Shown piece after piece: positions 1 through 10,862 of a stretch of 64,000 bases of DNA. The DNA is from Mesorhizobium amorphae (GTDB lineage: Bacteria; Pseudomonadota; Alphaproteobacteria; Rhizobiales; Rhizobiaceae). A model generated the notes under the pieces. It was not told the origin of the DNA and made no database searches. It saw only the letters and a list, made by a program, of their open reading frames with translations. Both the position numbers and the translations under genes were made by a program. How positions within the stretch are numbered: position 1 is the first letter of the stretch; every line of letters starts with the position of its first letter. The stretch spans positions 248,001 through 312,000 of the forward strand of contig NZ_JHQS01000015.1 of assembly GCF_014843845.1 (NCBI RefSeq). Reading direction: 5' to 3'.

Positions 1-1
1 G

Positions 2-1141
2 TTCATCAAGGACAAGCTGATCCACCCCTATCTCGACCTCACGCTCGACTATTACGACCTCGGCGTCGAGCACCGCGACGCCACCGGCGACCAGGTGACC
101 ATCGACGCGGCCAACGCCATCAAGAAGCACGGCGTCGGCGTGAAATGCGCGACGATCACCCCCGACGAGCAGCGCGTCGAGGAATTCAAGCTGAAGAAGA
201 TGTGGAAGTCGCCGAACGGCACGATCCGCAACATCCTCGGCGGCACCATCTTCCGCGAGCCGATCATCATGAAGAACGTGCCGCGCCTGGTGCCCGGCTG
301 GACCAAGCCGATCATCGTCGGCCGTCACGCTTTCGGCGACCAGTACCGCGCCACCGATTTCCGCTTCCCCGGCAAGGGCAAGCTGACCATCAAGTTCGTC
401 GGCGAGGACGGCAAGGTGATCGAGCACGACGTGTTCGACGCGCCGGCGGCCGGCGTCGCCATGGCCATGTACAATCTCGACGAGTCGATCCGCGAGTTCG
501 CCCGCGCCTCGCTGAACTACGGCCTGCTGCGCAACTACCCGGTCTATCTGTCGACCAAGAACACCATCCTCAAGGCCTATGACGGCCGCTTCAAGGACAT
601 CTTCCAGGAAGTCTACGAGGCTGAGTTCGAGGCCGAGTTCAAGGCGAAGAAGCTGTGGTACGAGCACCGGCTGATCGACGACATGGTGGCCTCCAGCCTG
701 AAATGGTCGGGCGGCTATGTCTGGGCCTGCAAGAACTATGACGGCGACGTGCAGTCCGACACGGTGGCGCAAGGTTTTGGGTCGCTCGGCCTGATGACCT
801 CGGTGCTGATGACGCCGGACGGCAAGACGGTGGAAGCCGAAGCCGCGCACGGCACCGTGACGCGCCACTACCGCCAGCACCAGAAGGGCGAGGAGACCTC
901 GACCAATTCGATCGCCTCGATCTTCGCCTGGACGCGCGGTCTGGCCCACCGCGCCAAGCTCGACGACAATGCCGAGCTGAAGCGCTTCGCCGAGACACTG
1001 GAGAAGGTCTGCATTCAGACCGTCGAGAGCGGCTTCATGACCAAGGACCTGTCGCTGCTGATCGGCCCCGACCAGCCCTGGCTCTCGACCACCGGCTTCC
1101 TCGACAAGATCGACGAGAATTTGCAGAAGGCGATGGCCTGA
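2..1141 (+). CDS. icd: NADP-dependent isocitrate dehydrogenase, 5' end cut by window
   Basis: Oxidative decarboxylation of isocitrate to 2-oxoglutarate with NADP in the TCA cycle; cytosolic homodimer. The open frame runs in from the window edge (it begins [13 protein letters not shown]) and about 380 residues are visible, so only roughly the first 25 of the usual ~405 are missing. It resembles the eukaryote/mitochondrial-like class typical of alphaproteobacteria rather than the E. coli class: note the [14 protein letters not shown] segment and the substrate/NADP region around [12 protein letters not shown]. It ends in TGA 12 bases before the GST-like gene that follows on the same strand. The assignment is firm; the start lies outside the window. 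Confidence 0.95.
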   Translation, partial: FIKDKLIHPYLDLTLDYYDLGVEHRDATGDQVTIDAANAIKKHGVGVKCATITPDEQRVEEFKLKKMWKSPNGTIRNILGGTIFREPIIMKNVPRLVPGWTKPIIVGRHAFGDQYRATDFRFPGKGKLTIKFVGEDGKVIEHDVFDAPAAGVAMAMYNLDESIREFARASLNYGLLRNYPVYLSTKNTILKAYDGRFKDIFQEVYEAEFEAEFKAKKLWYEHRLIDDMVASSLKWSGGYVWACKNYDGDVQSDTVAQGFGSLGLMTSVLMTPDGKTVEAEAAHGTVTRHYRQHQKGEETSTNSIASIFAWTRGLAHRAKLDDNAELKRFAETLEKVCIQTVESGFMTKDLSLLIGPDQPWLSTTGFLDKIDENLQKAMA

Positions 1142-1153
1142 CCGGCAATCGCC

Positions 1154-1780
1154 TTGGGCAAGCCCATCGTCTACGGGGCGGACTTCAGCGTCTATGTGCG
1201 CATCGTCCGCCTCGCACTCGAGGAAAAGGGCATCGACTACGAACTCGTGCCGGTCGATGTCTTCGCGTCGGAAGGCATTCCGGCCTGGTATCTCGAGCAC
1301 CATCCGTTCGGCCGCATCCCGGCCTTCGAGCATGATGGGTTTCGCCTGTTCGAGGCGAGCGCCATTGCCAGCTATGTCGACGAGGCGTTCGACGGCCCGG
1401 CACTGCAGCCGACGGATGCCCGCGCCCGCGCAACCATGAACCAGATCATCGGCATGCTCGATGCTTATGCCTATCGGGCGATGGTCTGGGACGTTGCCGT
1501 CGAGCGGCTGGAGAATACGCCGCCGGACGAGGCGCTGATCGCCAGCGGGCTTCGCCAGGCCGACACGGTGCTGTCGGTGCTGACGGCTCTTAAGAGTGAG
1601 GGGCCGTGGCTGCTGGGGTCGCAACTGACCCTTGCCGACCTGCATGCGGCGCCGGTCATCGGCTATTTCCTCAAGGTTGCCGAAGGGCGAGAACTTCTGG
1701 CAACGTTTCCGGAGATCAGGGATTGGTGGGCCCGCATCGCCGGGCGCGCGAGCTTCGCCAGGACCGAAAAGGCCGATTGA
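1154..1780 (+). CDS. Glutathione S-transferase family protein
   Basis: A 208-residue cytosolic GST-fold protein. The N-terminal thioredoxin-like half contains YGADFSVYVRIVRLALEEKG, followed by the cis-Pro region GRIPAFEHDGF and the glutathione-binding FEASAIASYVDEAF. The C-terminal helical half ends with LTLADLHAAPVIGYF. A TTG start at 1154 is the only start that keeps the whole N-terminal strand; no strong ribosome site precedes it, so translation may be coupled to icd. The conjugated substrate cannot be predicted. Nothing nearby suggests a dedicated detoxification pathway, and the adjacency to icd may be incidental. Confidence 0.85.
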   Translation: MGKPIVYGADFSVYVRIVRLALEEKGIDYELVPVDVFASEGIPAWYLEHHPFGRIPAFEHDGFRLFEASAIASYVDEAFDGPALQPTDARARATMNQIIGMLDAYAYRAMVWDVAVERLENTPPDEALIASGLRQADTVLSVLTALKSEGPWLLGSQLTLADLHAAPVIGYFLKVAEGRELLATFPEIRDWWARIAGRASFARTEKAD

Positions 1781-1814
1781 GCCGCCGCAGACCGAGCCCA
1801 GCAGAAGGCGACAG

Positions 1815-2294
1815 CTAAAACCCTATCTCGGGCCGGGTGACCATCAGCCAGAGTATGGCGAGCACTGCGGCGAAAGCCGGGAAGCAGCAAGCGAACCAGA
1901 TGCGAAAAAGGCGCTTCTCTTCGGCGGGCAGCGGTCTGTTCTCGATCGCTGCCTGTCGCGCCAGATTTCTTATCCGGATCTGGATCCAGACAACGGGCAG
2001 CCAGAACAGACCGGTCACGACATAAAGCAGCAAGGACAGCACGATCCAGCCCTCGGACAGCGGCCAGCCCATTGCCTGCGCCAGCAGCACACCCGATATC
2101 GGCTGCACGATGACGGCCGTCGCCGTGAACATAGTGTCGGCGATGACGACGGTGCCCGCGACATGGGCGACGATGTCGGCCTGGCCGGTACGCTGCGCCA
2201 TCAGCATGAAGAAGGCGATGCCCGCCCCAGTGCCAAAGAGAACCGTTGCACCGATGACGTGCACCCAGCGCAGTAGGTCGACCCAGGGGCTCAT
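1815..2294 (-). CDS. DUF2269-type integral membrane protein
   Basis: A 159-residue protein with about four hydrophobic helices, starting MSPWVDLLRWVHVIGATVLFGTG, a typical opening of the DUF2269 membrane family. Its ATG overlaps the stop of the upstream SDR-DoxX gene by four bases (ATGA), so the two are almost certainly translationally coupled and sit at the end of the alaS transcript. The frame stays open far upstream, but that extension is antisense-type noise inside the SDR gene. No enzymatic motif is visible and the function is unknown. A link with the DoxX-like domain of its neighbour is suggested only by position. Confidence 0.75.
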   Translation of the reverse strand: MSPWVDLLRWVHVIGATVLFGTGAGIAFFMLMAQRTGQADIVAHVAGTVVIADTMFTATAVIVQPISGVLLAQAMGWPLSEGWIVLSLLLYVVTGLFWLPVVWIQIRIRNLARQAAIENRPLPAEEKRLFRIWFACCFPAFAAVLAILWLMVTRPEIGF

Positions 2295-3586
2295 CGCTCG
2301 TCGAGAACCGCAAGCGCGACCAGCACTAGGCAAAGCGCGGGGATTGTCTTGACCAGCGGTCCCAGCGGAGCGAGCCACAAATCGGGGGCAAGAAGCGTCG
2401 ACGCCGCCAGGTAGAACAGCGTGATCACGATCATCGCCAGCAGCGCCGGCCTGGCCAAGGGCCGGACCAGAACCGCCGCGCCGACCAGGATATCCGCGGC
2501 ACTGCCGGCCAGAACAGAGAACTGCGCGAAATTCGTCGGCACGCCGCGCGAGACGAGAATGTCCGCGGCCTCGTCTTGCCGGATCAGGCCGACAATGCCC
2601 GAGACAAGCCAGAACAGGGACAGGCAGGCAAAGATGACCGGCTTTGCCAGCCAGAGCCGGGCGAACCATCGCTCCTGAACATGCGCGGGCATGTCGGCCA
2701 GCGTCGCTTCCAGCGGCTGCAGCGGATGGTCGCAAACATCGTTCCAGGACTGGGCATTGCCCGTAACACCGTCGGCCAGCGCGGCAAGTGCCGAGCTGCG
2801 CAAAGGAGATCGCCAACCAAGCTTGCCAAGGACGTCGGCACCGGCGCCGGCAAGCCGGCCGATAATGGCCGGCATCGGCACGACCCGCGCCTGCGGCAGA
2901 CCAAGCCATGCACGAAAGGCTGACAGGACATCGGCGAGAGACCGGGCCTTGCCTTCGACGAGATCGATGGCAAGGCGCGGCGGCAAAGAGCCGCCGACCG
3001 CGCGTGAAACCGCTTCGGCGACGTCGGCGACCGATACGGTCTGGATCGGCTGGCGCGATAGGACCGCGGGAACAAAACCGGGGAAGGCTGCAAGAGCACG
3101 CAAAAGCGCGGTCCCGCCATAGGCCGCCGGCGCGATCACCAGACCCGGCCGCAGGATCGTCCATTCCAGCGACGAGCTCGCGACGGCCTTGTCGCCTGCC
3201 GCCTTGGTGCTGAAGAAAGGATTTGTCGAGGCGAGATCGGCACCGATCGCGGAGATCTGCACGAAACGACCCACACCGGCCCGTTCGCATGCCGCGACCA
3301 GCGCCACCACCGCGCGCCGGTGAACGGCGTCGAGACGGTCGCGCGGGCCGTCCTGCAAGGCGCCTGCGGCGTTGACGACCACATCCATGCCCGCAACCAC
3401 CGGCAGCCAGTCTTCAGCGGCAAGCAGTCGCGACATGTCGGCCGCGATCCAGCGCACCGCTGGCCTGCGCCGCTGAGCGTCCAGAACATCGCGGCCAAGG
3501 CCGGCCACATGATGGCCATCGCGGAGCAAGCGGCCAATGAGGGCTTCCCCGATCAGACCATAGCCGCCGAGAATAAGCACCTTCAT
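2291..3586 (-). CDS. SDR-family oxidoreductase with C-terminal DoxX-like membrane domain
   Basis: A 431-residue two-domain protein. Residues 1-~290 are an atypical (NmrA/extended-like) SDR with the nucleotide-binding start MKVLILGGYGLIGEALIGRLL and a conserved VVNAAGALQDGPRD segment. Residues ~300-431 form a hydrophobic four-helix DoxX-like domain beginning near FARLWLAKPVIFACLSLFW. Such fusions are known in proteobacteria, but their substrate is not established. It starts 10 bases after the alaS stop and overlaps the DUF2269 gene by 4 bases, so it is probably co-transcribed with both. The membrane half implies that the redox domain is tethered to the inner membrane. Confidence 0.85.
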   Translation of the reverse strand: MKVLILGGYGLIGEALIGRLLRDGHHVAGLGRDVLDAQRRRPAVRWIAADMSRLLAAEDWLPVVAGMDVVVNAAGALQDGPRDRLDAVHRRAVVALVAACERAGVGRFVQISAIGADLASTNPFFSTKAAGDKAVASSSLEWTILRPGLVIAPAAYGGTALLRALAAFPGFVPAVLSRQPIQTVSVADVAEAVSRAVGGSLPPRLAIDLVEGKARSLADVLSAFRAWLGLPQARVVPMPAIIGRLAGAGADVLGKLGWRSPLRSSALAALADGVTGNAQSWNDVCDHPLQPLEATLADMPAHVQERWFARLWLAKPVIFACLSLFWLVSGIVGLIRQDEAADILVSRGVPTNFAQFSVLAGSAADILVGAAVLVRPLARPALLAMIVITLFYLAASTLLAPDLWLAPLGPLVKTIPALCLVLVALAVLDER

Positions 3587-3596
3587 GTGGTGGCTT

Positions 3597-6263
3597 TCAG
3601 GCTGCTTCGAGCGCCGCCCTTACCGCTGCAATCGCGTCGCCGGCCTTCGAGGCGTCGGGACCGCCGGCCTGGGCCATGTCCGGGCGGCCGCCGCCGCCCT
3701 GCCCGCCGAGTGCCGCGGACGCGACGCGCACCAGGTCGACGGCGCTGAAGCGGCTGAGCAAATCGTCGGTCACGGCGACCACGACGCTGGCCTTGTTGTC
3801 CTCGCCGGCGCCGACGAAGACGACGACGCCGGAACCGAGCGACGACTTGCCGGCATCGGCCAGCGGCTTCAGGTCCTTCGGCGCCACGCCGGAGACGGCC
3901 TTGCCGAGGAAGCCAACGCCGGCAACGGTCTCGTTCTCGGCCGGCGCACCGGCGGCCGCGCCGCCGCCCAGCGCCAGTTTCTTGCGCGCTTCGGTCAGTT
4001 CCTTCTCGAGCTTCTTGCGTTCGTCGAGCAGCGCCTCGACGCGCGCCGGCACATCGGCCGGCGAGATCTTCAGCGTCGCGGCAACCGTCTTCAGCCGCCT
4101 GTCCTGCTCGTCGAGATGTTTCCTGGCGGCCTCGCCGGTCAACGCCTCGATGCGGCGCACGCCGGCGGCGACCGCGCTGTCCGAAACAACGCGCACCAGG
4201 CCGATGTCGCCGGTCGCCCTGACATGCGTGCCGCCGCAAAGCTCGACCGAATAGGGCCGGTTGGCCTTGGCGCCATGCAGGCCCGTGCCCATCGACACGA
4301 CGCGCACTTCATCGCCGTACTTCTCGCCGAACAGCGCCATGGCGCCCTCGGCAATGGCGTCGTCGACCGACATCAGCCGCGTGGTCACCGGGCTGTTCTG
4401 CACGACGATCTCGTTTGCCATGCGCTCGACCTCTTCGAGATCCTCGGGCGAAATGGGCTTGTTGTGCGAGATGTCGAAGCGCAGGCGCTCGGGCGCGACC
4501 AGCGAGCCCTTCTGCGCGACATGGGTGCCGAGCACCTCGCGCAGCGCCTCATGGATCAGATGCGTCGCCGAATGGTTGGCGCGCAGCCTGGAGCGGCGCG
4601 CATGGTCGACCTTCAGCTCGACGGCAGCGCCGGTCTTGACCGTGCCGCTGGCCACCTTGCCGAGATGCACGAACAGCCCGTCGGCCTTCTTCTGCGTGTC
4701 TGATATCTCGATCGAGAACCCTTCGCCGGATATCACGCCAGTGTCGCCCATCTGGCCGCCGGACTCACCGTAGAACGGCGTCTGGTTGACGACCACGGCA
4801 ACCGCGTCACCCTTGTTCGCGCTGTCGACGGTCTTGCCGTCGCTGACCAGCGCCATGATGAGGCCTTCCGCCTGCTCGGTCTCGTAGCCGAGAAACTCGG
4901 TGGCGCCGGTCTTCTCGCGCACCGCGAACCAGACGGTCTCGGTGGCAGCGTCGCCGGAACCGGCCCAGCTCTTGCGCGCCTCGGCCTTCTGCCGCTCCAT
5001 CGCATCGGTGAAGCCGGCAAGATCGACCGAGATGCTGCGCTGGCGCAACGCGTCCTGCGTCAGGTCGAGCGGGAAGCCGTAGGTATCGTAGAGCCTGAAG
5101 GCCGTCTCACCATCCAGCATATCGCCGGCGCCAAGCGTTTCCGTAGCGTCCGAAAGCAGGCCGAGGCCGCGTGCCAGCGTCTTGCGAAAGCGGGTCTCTT
5201 CCAGCTTCAGCGTTTCGGTGATGAGCGCTTCGCCGCGCCCGAGTTCCGGATAGGCCTGGGCCATCTCACGGACCAGCGCCGGCACCAGCTTCCACATCAG
5301 CGGTTCGTTCGCGCCGAGCAGCTGCGCATGGCGCATGGCGCGGCGCATGATGCGACGCAGCACATAGCCGCGGCCTTCATTGGACGGCAGCACACCGTCG
5401 GCCACCAGGAAGCAGGAGGACCGCAGATGGTCGGCGATGACGCGGTACGAGCCGACAGTGTCGGCATCCGGGCCGCGGCCGAGCGCGGACGACGCGGCAT
5501 CGATCAGGTGACGGAACAGGTCGGTTTCAAAAACGCTTTCCACCCCTTGCAGGATGGACGCCATGCGCTCCAGGCCCATGCCGGTGTCGATCGACGGCCG
5601 CGGCAGGTCGATGCGCTCTTCCTTGGTCACCTGTTCATATTGCATGAACACCAGGTTCCAGAACTCGAGGAAGCGGTCGCCATCCTCCTCCGGGGTGCCG
5701 GGACGACCGCCCCAGATGTGCTCGCCACGGTCGATGAATATCTCCGAGCATGGACCGCACGGACCGGTATCGCCCATCGCCCAGAAATTGTCGGAGGTCG
5801 GGATGCGGATGATGCGATCGTCCGAGAAGCCGGCGATCTTCTTCCAGAAGCCGGCCGCCTCGTCGTCGGTGTGATAGACGGTGACCAGCAACTTGTCCTT
5901 GTTCAGCCCGAACTCTTTGGTGATCAGGTTCCAGGCAAGCTCGATCGCGCGCTCCTTGAAATAGTCGCCGAAGGAGAAATTGCCGAGCATCTCGAAGAAG
6001 GTCAGGTGCCGCGCCGTGTAGCCGACATTGTCGAGATCGTTGTGCTTGCCGCCGGCGCGCACGCTCTTCTGCGCGGTCGTGGCACGCGAATAGGGCCGCT
6101 TCTCCAGACCGGTGAAGACGTTCTTGAACTGCACCATGCCGGCATTGGTGAACATCAATGTCGGGTCGTTGCGCGGCACCAGCGGGCTCGAAGCCACGAC
6201 CTCGTGGCCCTCCTTGCGGAAATAGTCGAGGAATGTCGACCGGATCTCGTTCACGCCACTCAT
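3597..6263 (-). CDS. alaS: Alanyl-tRNA synthetase
   Basis: Charges tRNA-Ala and edits misacylated tRNA in the cytosol. The 888 residues fit the family (~875-890). The N-terminal class II catalytic domain starts [20 protein letters not shown] with the motif region [20 protein letters not shown]. The editing domain carries the zinc ligands [14 protein letters not shown] (near residue 570) and CGGTHV, and a C-Ala domain ends with a Gly-rich [17 protein letters not shown] chose ATG at 6263 because MSGVNEIRS is the conserved beginning; an ATG 33 bases upstream would add an unconserved tail. The gene lies about 270 bases downstream of recA, behind the recA terminator. Confidence 0.98.
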   Translation of the reverse strand: MSGVNEIRSTFLDYFRKEGHEVVASSPLVPRNDPTLMFTNAGMVQFKNVFTGLEKRPYSRATTAQKSVRAGGKHNDLDNVGYTARHLTFFEMLGNFSFGDYFKERAIELAWNLITKEFGLNKDKLLVTVYHTDDEAAGFWKKIAGFSDDRIIRIPTSDNFWAMGDTGPCGPCSEIFIDRGEHIWGGRPGTPEEDGDRFLEFWNLVFMQYEQVTKEERIDLPRPSIDTGMGLERMASILQGVESVFETDLFRHLIDAASSALGRGPDADTVGSYRVIADHLRSSCFLVADGVLPSNEGRGYVLRRIMRRAMRHAQLLGANEPLMWKLVPALVREMAQAYPELGRGEALITETLKLEETRFRKTLARGLGLLSDATETLGAGDMLDGETAFRLYDTYGFPLDLTQDALRQRSISVDLAGFTDAMERQKAEARKSWAGSGDAATETVWFAVREKTGATEFLGYETEQAEGLIMALVSDGKTVDSANKGDAVAVVVNQTPFYGESGGQMGDTGVISGEGFSIEISDTQKKADGLFVHLGKVASGTVKTGAAVELKVDHARRSRLRANHSATHLIHEALREVLGTHVAQKGSLVAPERLRFDISHNKPISPEDLEEVERMANEIVVQNSPVTTRLMSVDDAIAEGAMALFGEKYGDEVRVVSMGTGLHGAKANRPYSVELCGGTHVRATGDIGLVRVVSDSAVAAGVRRIEALTGEAARKHLDEQDRRLKTVAATLKISPADVPARVEALLDERKKLEKELTEARKKLALGGGAAAGAPAENETVAGVGFLGKAVSGVAPKDLKPLADAGKSSLGSGVVVFVGAGEDNKASVVVAVTDDLLSRFSAVDLVRVASAALGGQGGGGRPDMAQAGGPDASKAGDAIAAVRAALEAA

Positions 6264-6420
6264 GAGTGCTGCCTTTTTCGCGAAAACCGCCGGCAACCCG
6301 GCGGAAACTGGTCTCTGCTTTTCAGAAGATGCACTGGCCTTTTAGCGGGCACGCTTCACCCTGTCCAGAAACACGGAATTGGGCCAATCCAGCAGCTGTC
6401 AGGCTGGCTTCACGCTGCCC

Positions 6421-6456
6421 AAAAACGAAAACCGCCGGCTCGAAGGCCGGCGGTTT
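6421..6456 (-). terminator. Intrinsic terminator of recA
   Basis: A perfect 11-base-pair stem (AAACCGCCGGC at 6429-6439 against GCCGGCGGTTT at 6446-6456) with a 6-base loop. Read on the minus strand it is followed by a T-rich run (TTTCGTTTTT at 6430-6421). It lies about 80 bases after the recA stop and separates recA from alaS. Confidence 0.85.
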
Positions 6457-6534
6457 GGAACGCGAAACTGTAGAACTCGGTTACTTAAGCATCGGGTAAT
6501 AGACTAGATTTATGGCCGAACTCTGGCCGCTGCC

Positions 6535-7635
6535 TTACATGGCGCCGGATTCCTCCTCGAAGCCGTCGTCTTCGCCGCGCTCAGGGCCGCCATTTTCAAG
6601 GAACTTCTCGGCGATCAGCCCGGCATTTTGCCTGAGCGCCAGCTCGATCTCGCGCGCCGTGTCGGGATTGTCGCGCAGGAACAGTTTGGCGTTCTCGCGG
6701 CCCTGGCCGAGGCGCTGCGAATTGTAGGAGAACCAGGCACCGGACTTCTCGACCACGCCGGCCTTGACGCCGAGGTCGACCAGTTCGCCGGTCTTGGACA
6801 CGCCCTCGCCATACATGATGTCGAACTCGACCACCTTGAAGGGCGGCGCCAGCTTGTTCTTGACCACCTTGACGCGGGTCTGGTTGCCGACGACCTCGTC
6901 GCGGTCCTTGACCGAACCGATGCGGCGGATGTCGAGGCGCACCGAAGCGTAGAATTTCAGCGCATTGCCGCCGGTCGTGGTTTCGGGCGAGCCGAACATG
7001 ACGCCGATCTTCATGCGGATCTGGTTGATGAAGATGACCATGGTGTTGGAGCGCGAAATCGAAGCGGTCAGCTTGCGCAGCGCCTGGCTCATCAGGCGGG
7101 CCTGCAGGCCGGGCAGCGAATCGCCCATCTCGCCCTCGATTTCGGCGCGCGGCGTCAACGCTGCAACCGAATCGACGACCAGCACGTCGATGGCGCCGGA
7201 ACGCACCAGCGTGTCACAGATTTCCAGCGCCTGCTCGCCGGTGTCGGGCTGCGAGATCAAAAGGTTCTCCAGGTCGACGCCGAGCTTGCGGGCATAGACC
7301 GGATCGAGCGCGTGCTCGGCGTCGACGAAGGCGCAGATGCCGCCCTTCTTCTGGGCCTCCGCCACCGTGTGCAGCGCCAGCGTCGTTTTGCCTGAGCTTT
7401 CCGGCCCGTAGATCTCGACGATGCGGCCGCGCGGCAGGCCACCGACGCCAAGCGCGATGTCGAGGCCAAGCGAGCCGGTGGGCACGGTTTCGATCTCGAC
7501 GACCTGTTCGTTGGCACCAAGGCGCATGATCGAGCCCTTGCCGAAAGCGCGTTCGATCTGCGACAGCGCCGCGTCCAGAGCCTTTGATTTGTCCACTGCC
7601 TTATCCTCTACAAGCCGCAAAGTATTCTGAGCCAT
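6535..7635 (-). CDS. recA: Recombinase A
   Basis: A DNA-strand-exchange ATPase that drives homologous recombination and activates LexA self-cleavage in the SOS response. The 366 residues match rhizobial RecA. Walker A is GPESSGKT (around residue 80), the Walker B region is [12 protein letters not shown], the L2 loop is near [21 protein letters not shown], and the acidic tail ends [13 protein letters not shown]. It starts at ATG 7635 in [20 protein letters not shown]. It is transcribed alone, with a candidate SOS box ~60-85 bases upstream and a hairpin terminator downstream. Confidence 0.99.
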   Translation of the reverse strand: MAQNTLRLVEDKAVDKSKALDAALSQIERAFGKGSIMRLGANEQVVEIETVPTGSLGLDIALGVGGLPRGRIVEIYGPESSGKTTLALHTVAEAQKKGGICAFVDAEHALDPVYARKLGVDLENLLISQPDTGEQALEICDTLVRSGAIDVLVVDSVAALTPRAEIEGEMGDSLPGLQARLMSQALRKLTASISRSNTMVIFINQIRMKIGVMFGSPETTTGGNALKFYASVRLDIRRIGSVKDRDEVVGNQTRVKVVKNKLAPPFKVVEFDIMYGEGVSKTGELVDLGVKAGVVEKSGAWFSYNSQRLGQGRENAKLFLRDNPDTAREIELALRQNAGLIAEKFLENGGPERGEDDGFEEESGAM

Positions 7636-7693
7636 GATACATCACCCCTTGGTCGTCAATGAAGGCCGGACAATCCGTGATCCCTGATTATTT

Positions 7694-7719
7694 GTACCAC
7701 TTTTGTTCTCGTTTTGCAA
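7694..7719 (-). promoter_or_regulatory. Candidate LexA (SOS) box upstream of recA
   Basis: Two overlapping patterns lie here. TTG-N11-CAA, at 7703-7719, matches the operator reported for Rhizobium etli recA. GTAC-N7-GTTC, at 7694-7708, is one base off the alphaproteobacterial GTTC-N7-GTTC SOS consensus. The location 58-85 bases before the recA start codon is right for an operator in the recA promoter. A weaker GTTC-N7-GTCT lies at 7760-7774. Confidence 0.6.
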
Positions 7720-7916
7720 GGGGCGACAACTCTCTGAAAAGCAATCTCTATCCGGATTTGTTCTTTTTTTGTCTCATCCCTTCGTCCCGGGATGTATCCC
7801 GCATTCGCTCAGCCGATCCGATTGTATCGATCCACCGAATCGCTGCCTTGCCTGCGAAGCTCGGCCGCACAGCCTAGCGCTTGTGCGGCTGGAATAACAA
7901 AGGTCATATCGCCCGC

Positions 7917-8861
7917 ATGGTGAAATCCTCAAAGATACTGGCTGTAGGCGGCGCCCATATCGATCGGCGCGGCCAGGTTGCAGGACCCTATGTGCCGGCC
8001 GCGTCCAATCCCGGGACGATGCGCGAGGATGTTGGCGGCGGCGTCTTCAACGCGCTGCGCAGCCTGGTGCGACGCGGTGTTTCTGCATCGCTGCTTTCGC
8101 TGCGCGGCGGCGACGCTTCGGGCGAGACGGTGTCGCGCGCCATCGCCGCGTCGGGCATCGCCGACCTGTCAGCAGTGTTCCTCGACCGCACCACGCCGAG
8201 CTATACGGCACTGATCGACCGTGACGGCGAGCTGATCGTCGGCTTTGCCGACATGGCGCTGTACGATCTTGCCTTCGCTAAGCAGATCCGCCGCGCCAAG
8301 GTGCGCGAGGTGATCGCCGCCGCCGACGCGATCCTGTGCGACGCCAATCTGCCGACCGCGGCACTCGAGCGGCTGGTGGCGCTGGCCGGCGTCAGGCCGG
8401 TATTCGCCATTGCCATCTCGCCGGCCAAGGTGGTGCGGCTGATGCCGGTGCTCAGCAGCCTGGCCCTGCTGTTCATGAACCGGCGCGAAGCAGTCGCGCT
8501 CGCCGGGGTAGATGCTGATGCCTCCGAGCAAGGCTTGGTCGACGGGTTGCGGCGCGCTGGTCTGAGAAGCGGCGTGGTGACGGCGGGCGGCGCCCCGGTG
8601 CTAGGCTTTGACGGAGACGGGCTTTTCGCCATCGCTCCCCCTGCCCCCCGACAGATCGCCGACGTTACCGGCGCCGGCGATGCGCTGGCGGGCGCGACGA
8701 TTGCCGCCCTGCTGCGCGGACTGTCGCTGCGCGCCGCGCTTCGGGAAGGTGTCGCCGCGGCGACGCTTGCCATCGAGAGCTGCGATGCCGTGCCGGACTT
8801 CACGGCGGCGAGCTTTGCCGCTGCGCTGGCCCTTGTGCCGCAGCCGCGGGAAATGGCATGA
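7917..8861 (+). CDS. psuK: PfkB-family carbohydrate kinase, probable pseudouridine kinase
   Basis: Likely phosphorylates pseudouridine to pseudouridine 5'-phosphate, the substrate of the downstream glycosidase. The 314-residue protein starts MVKSSKILAVGGAHIDRRG (PfkB N-terminal strand) and has the glycine pair DVGGGVFNALRSL. Near residue 250 it carries the PfkB signature DVTGAGDALAGATIAALL with the catalytic Asp. ATG 7917 is preferred over an in-frame TTG at 7881, which would add twelve unconserved residues. The next gene, 36 bases on, is psuG, and that pairing is what points to pseudouridine over another sugar or nucleoside. Confidence 0.8.
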   Translation: MVKSSKILAVGGAHIDRRGQVAGPYVPAASNPGTMREDVGGGVFNALRSLVRRGVSASLLSLRGGDASGETVSRAIAASGIADLSAVFLDRTTPSYTALIDRDGELIVGFADMALYDLAFAKQIRRAKVREVIAAADAILCDANLPTAALERLVALAGVRPVFAIAISPAKVVRLMPVLSSLALLFMNRREAVALAGVDADASEQGLVDGLRRAGLRSGVVTAGGAPVLGFDGDGLFAIAPPAPRQIADVTGAGDALAGATIAALLRGLSLRAALREGVAAATLAIESCDAVPDFTAASFAAALALVPQPREMA

Positions 8862-8897
8862 GGGCGGCCAGTTCAGCTTGCTAGATCGGAGACAGAA

Positions 8898-9815
<918 letters not shown>

Positions 9816-9818
9816 GCC

Positions 9819-10142
9819 CTACTTGCCTGCCCGTCGTCCTGCCTCGTAGGCCCGGCGCGCCCAGACCGCCATCTCGTCTGGATCGTCGAAGGCGCTGTCG
9901 GGGACGCTCCAATAGGGCATCGAAACCTGCTTGCCGTGCCGCGAGCCGGTATAGGTCCACTGCCGGCAGCCGGCGGCCTCGAAGTCGGGCGCGCTTTGCT
10001 CGTCCGCCTTCAGCATCAATTCGCCACGCACCACGATGGCGACGATGACGCCGCCGCAATAGATGCCCTTGCCGCCGAACAGCTTTCGGATGCTGACCGG
10101 ACCCAGGCTTTCAAAAAGTTCTTCTATGCGTTCGTTGTCCAT
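9819..10142 (-). CDS. TfoX/Sxy N-terminal domain protein
   Basis: A 107-residue protein consisting only of the TfoX N-terminal domain. It opens MDNERIEELFESLGPVSIRKLFGG, with the GKGIYCGG and FAxxxxGELMLKAD-like segments typical of the family. In gammaproteobacteria longer TfoX/Sxy proteins activate competence genes, but short rhizobial homologues have no established role. It is convergent with psuG. No DNA-uptake genes lie nearby, so I do not infer competence from it. Confidence 0.75.
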   Translation of the reverse strand: MDNERIEELFESLGPVSIRKLFGGKGIYCGGVIVAIVVRGELMLKADEQSAPDFEAAGCRQWTYTGSRHGKQVSMPYWSVPDSAFDDPDEMAVWARRAYEAGRRAGK

Positions 10143-10227
10143 GCGGCGATCATGTCACCGGCCTTGTCATCGCCGCAACCAAAACCATGCTGACAAGGTT
10201 GAGGGACAATCACGTCGGAGTTCCAAC

Positions 10228-10725
10228 ATGCCGCTTCTGCTCAAAGGATCCTGCCGCTGCGATGCCGTCCGCTTCGAGGTGGAAAGCCACACGCCGGTAC
10301 CGTTCATGCTGTGCTACTGCTCGATCTGCCGCAAGCAGCAGGGCGGTGGCGGCTTTGCCATCAATCTCGGCGCCGATTCCGAGACGCTGAAGATCACCGG
10401 CAAGCGCAATCTCGGCGTCTACCGGGCCGAGATCGAGGATGACGAGCATCCGCAATGCGAGATATCGACGGGCGAACGCAATTTCTGCAAAAAGTGCGGT
10501 TCGGCGCTGTGGCTCTACGACCCGACCTGGCCGGAGCTGGTGCATCCCTTCGCCTCGGCAGTCGACAGCGAGTTGCCCAAGCCGCCGCAGAAGGTACATC
10601 TGATGCTGAAATACAAGGCGAACTGGGTCGAACCGGAGATCGCCAAGCACGACAAGGTGTTCGACGTCTACCCGGAGGAATCGATCGCCGACTGGCACAA
10701 GCGGACGGGCATGTGGGTGGATTAG
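10228..10725 (+). CDS. GFA (CENP-V/glutathione-dependent formaldehyde-activating) domain protein
   Basis: A 165-residue zinc-binding protein of the GFA fold. The cysteine pattern is clear: GSCRCDAVRFEVE near the N-terminus, CYCSICRKQQGG around residue 30, and FCKKCGSALWLYD around residue 90. I chose ATG 10228 because MPLLLKGSCRCDAVRF is the usual family start; the frame is open further upstream without conserved sequence. Family members bind Zn and some bind glutathione, but most are uncharacterised, so no substrate is assigned. Confidence 0.8.
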   Translation: MPLLLKGSCRCDAVRFEVESHTPVPFMLCYCSICRKQQGGGGFAINLGADSETLKITGKRNLGVYRAEIEDDEHPQCEISTGERNFCKKCGSALWLYDPTWPELVHPFASAVDSELPKPPQKVHLMLKYKANWVEPEIAKHDKVFDVYPEESIADWHKRTGMWVD

Positions 10726-10727
10726 CC

Positions 10728-10856
10728 TTCTTCGCCCCTTTCACGGGGAGAAGATGCCGGCAGGCAGATGAGGGGCGGCGCGAACTTGGAGACGGTAGCG
10801 CTGCCCCTCATCCGGCCCTATCGGGCCACCTTCTCCCCGTAAACGGGGCGAAGGAA
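10728..10856. repeat. RIME-like intergenic palindromic element
   Basis: A ~128-bp imperfect inverted repeat between the GFA gene and sufA. The left arm has CGGGGAGAAGATGCC and GATGAGGGGC; the right arm has GCCCCTCATCCGG and ACCTTCTCCCCGT. Each arm also contains a small CCCC...GGGG hairpin. This matches the layout of the Rhizobium intergenic mosaic elements common in Rhizobium and Mesorhizobium genomes. It lies where the suf transcript ends and may act as an mRNA hairpin there. Confidence 0.7.
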
Positions 10857-10862
10857 GAGGTC

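Noticed and set aside
3585..6473. Two long plus-strand open frames across alaS
   Set aside because: Antisense mirror frames of a strongly conserved synthetase, rich in Arg and His, without ribosome sites or family features.
9819..10142. Competence regulator
   Set aside because: Only the short TfoX N-terminal domain is present and no DNA-uptake genes are nearby, so competence control is not supported.
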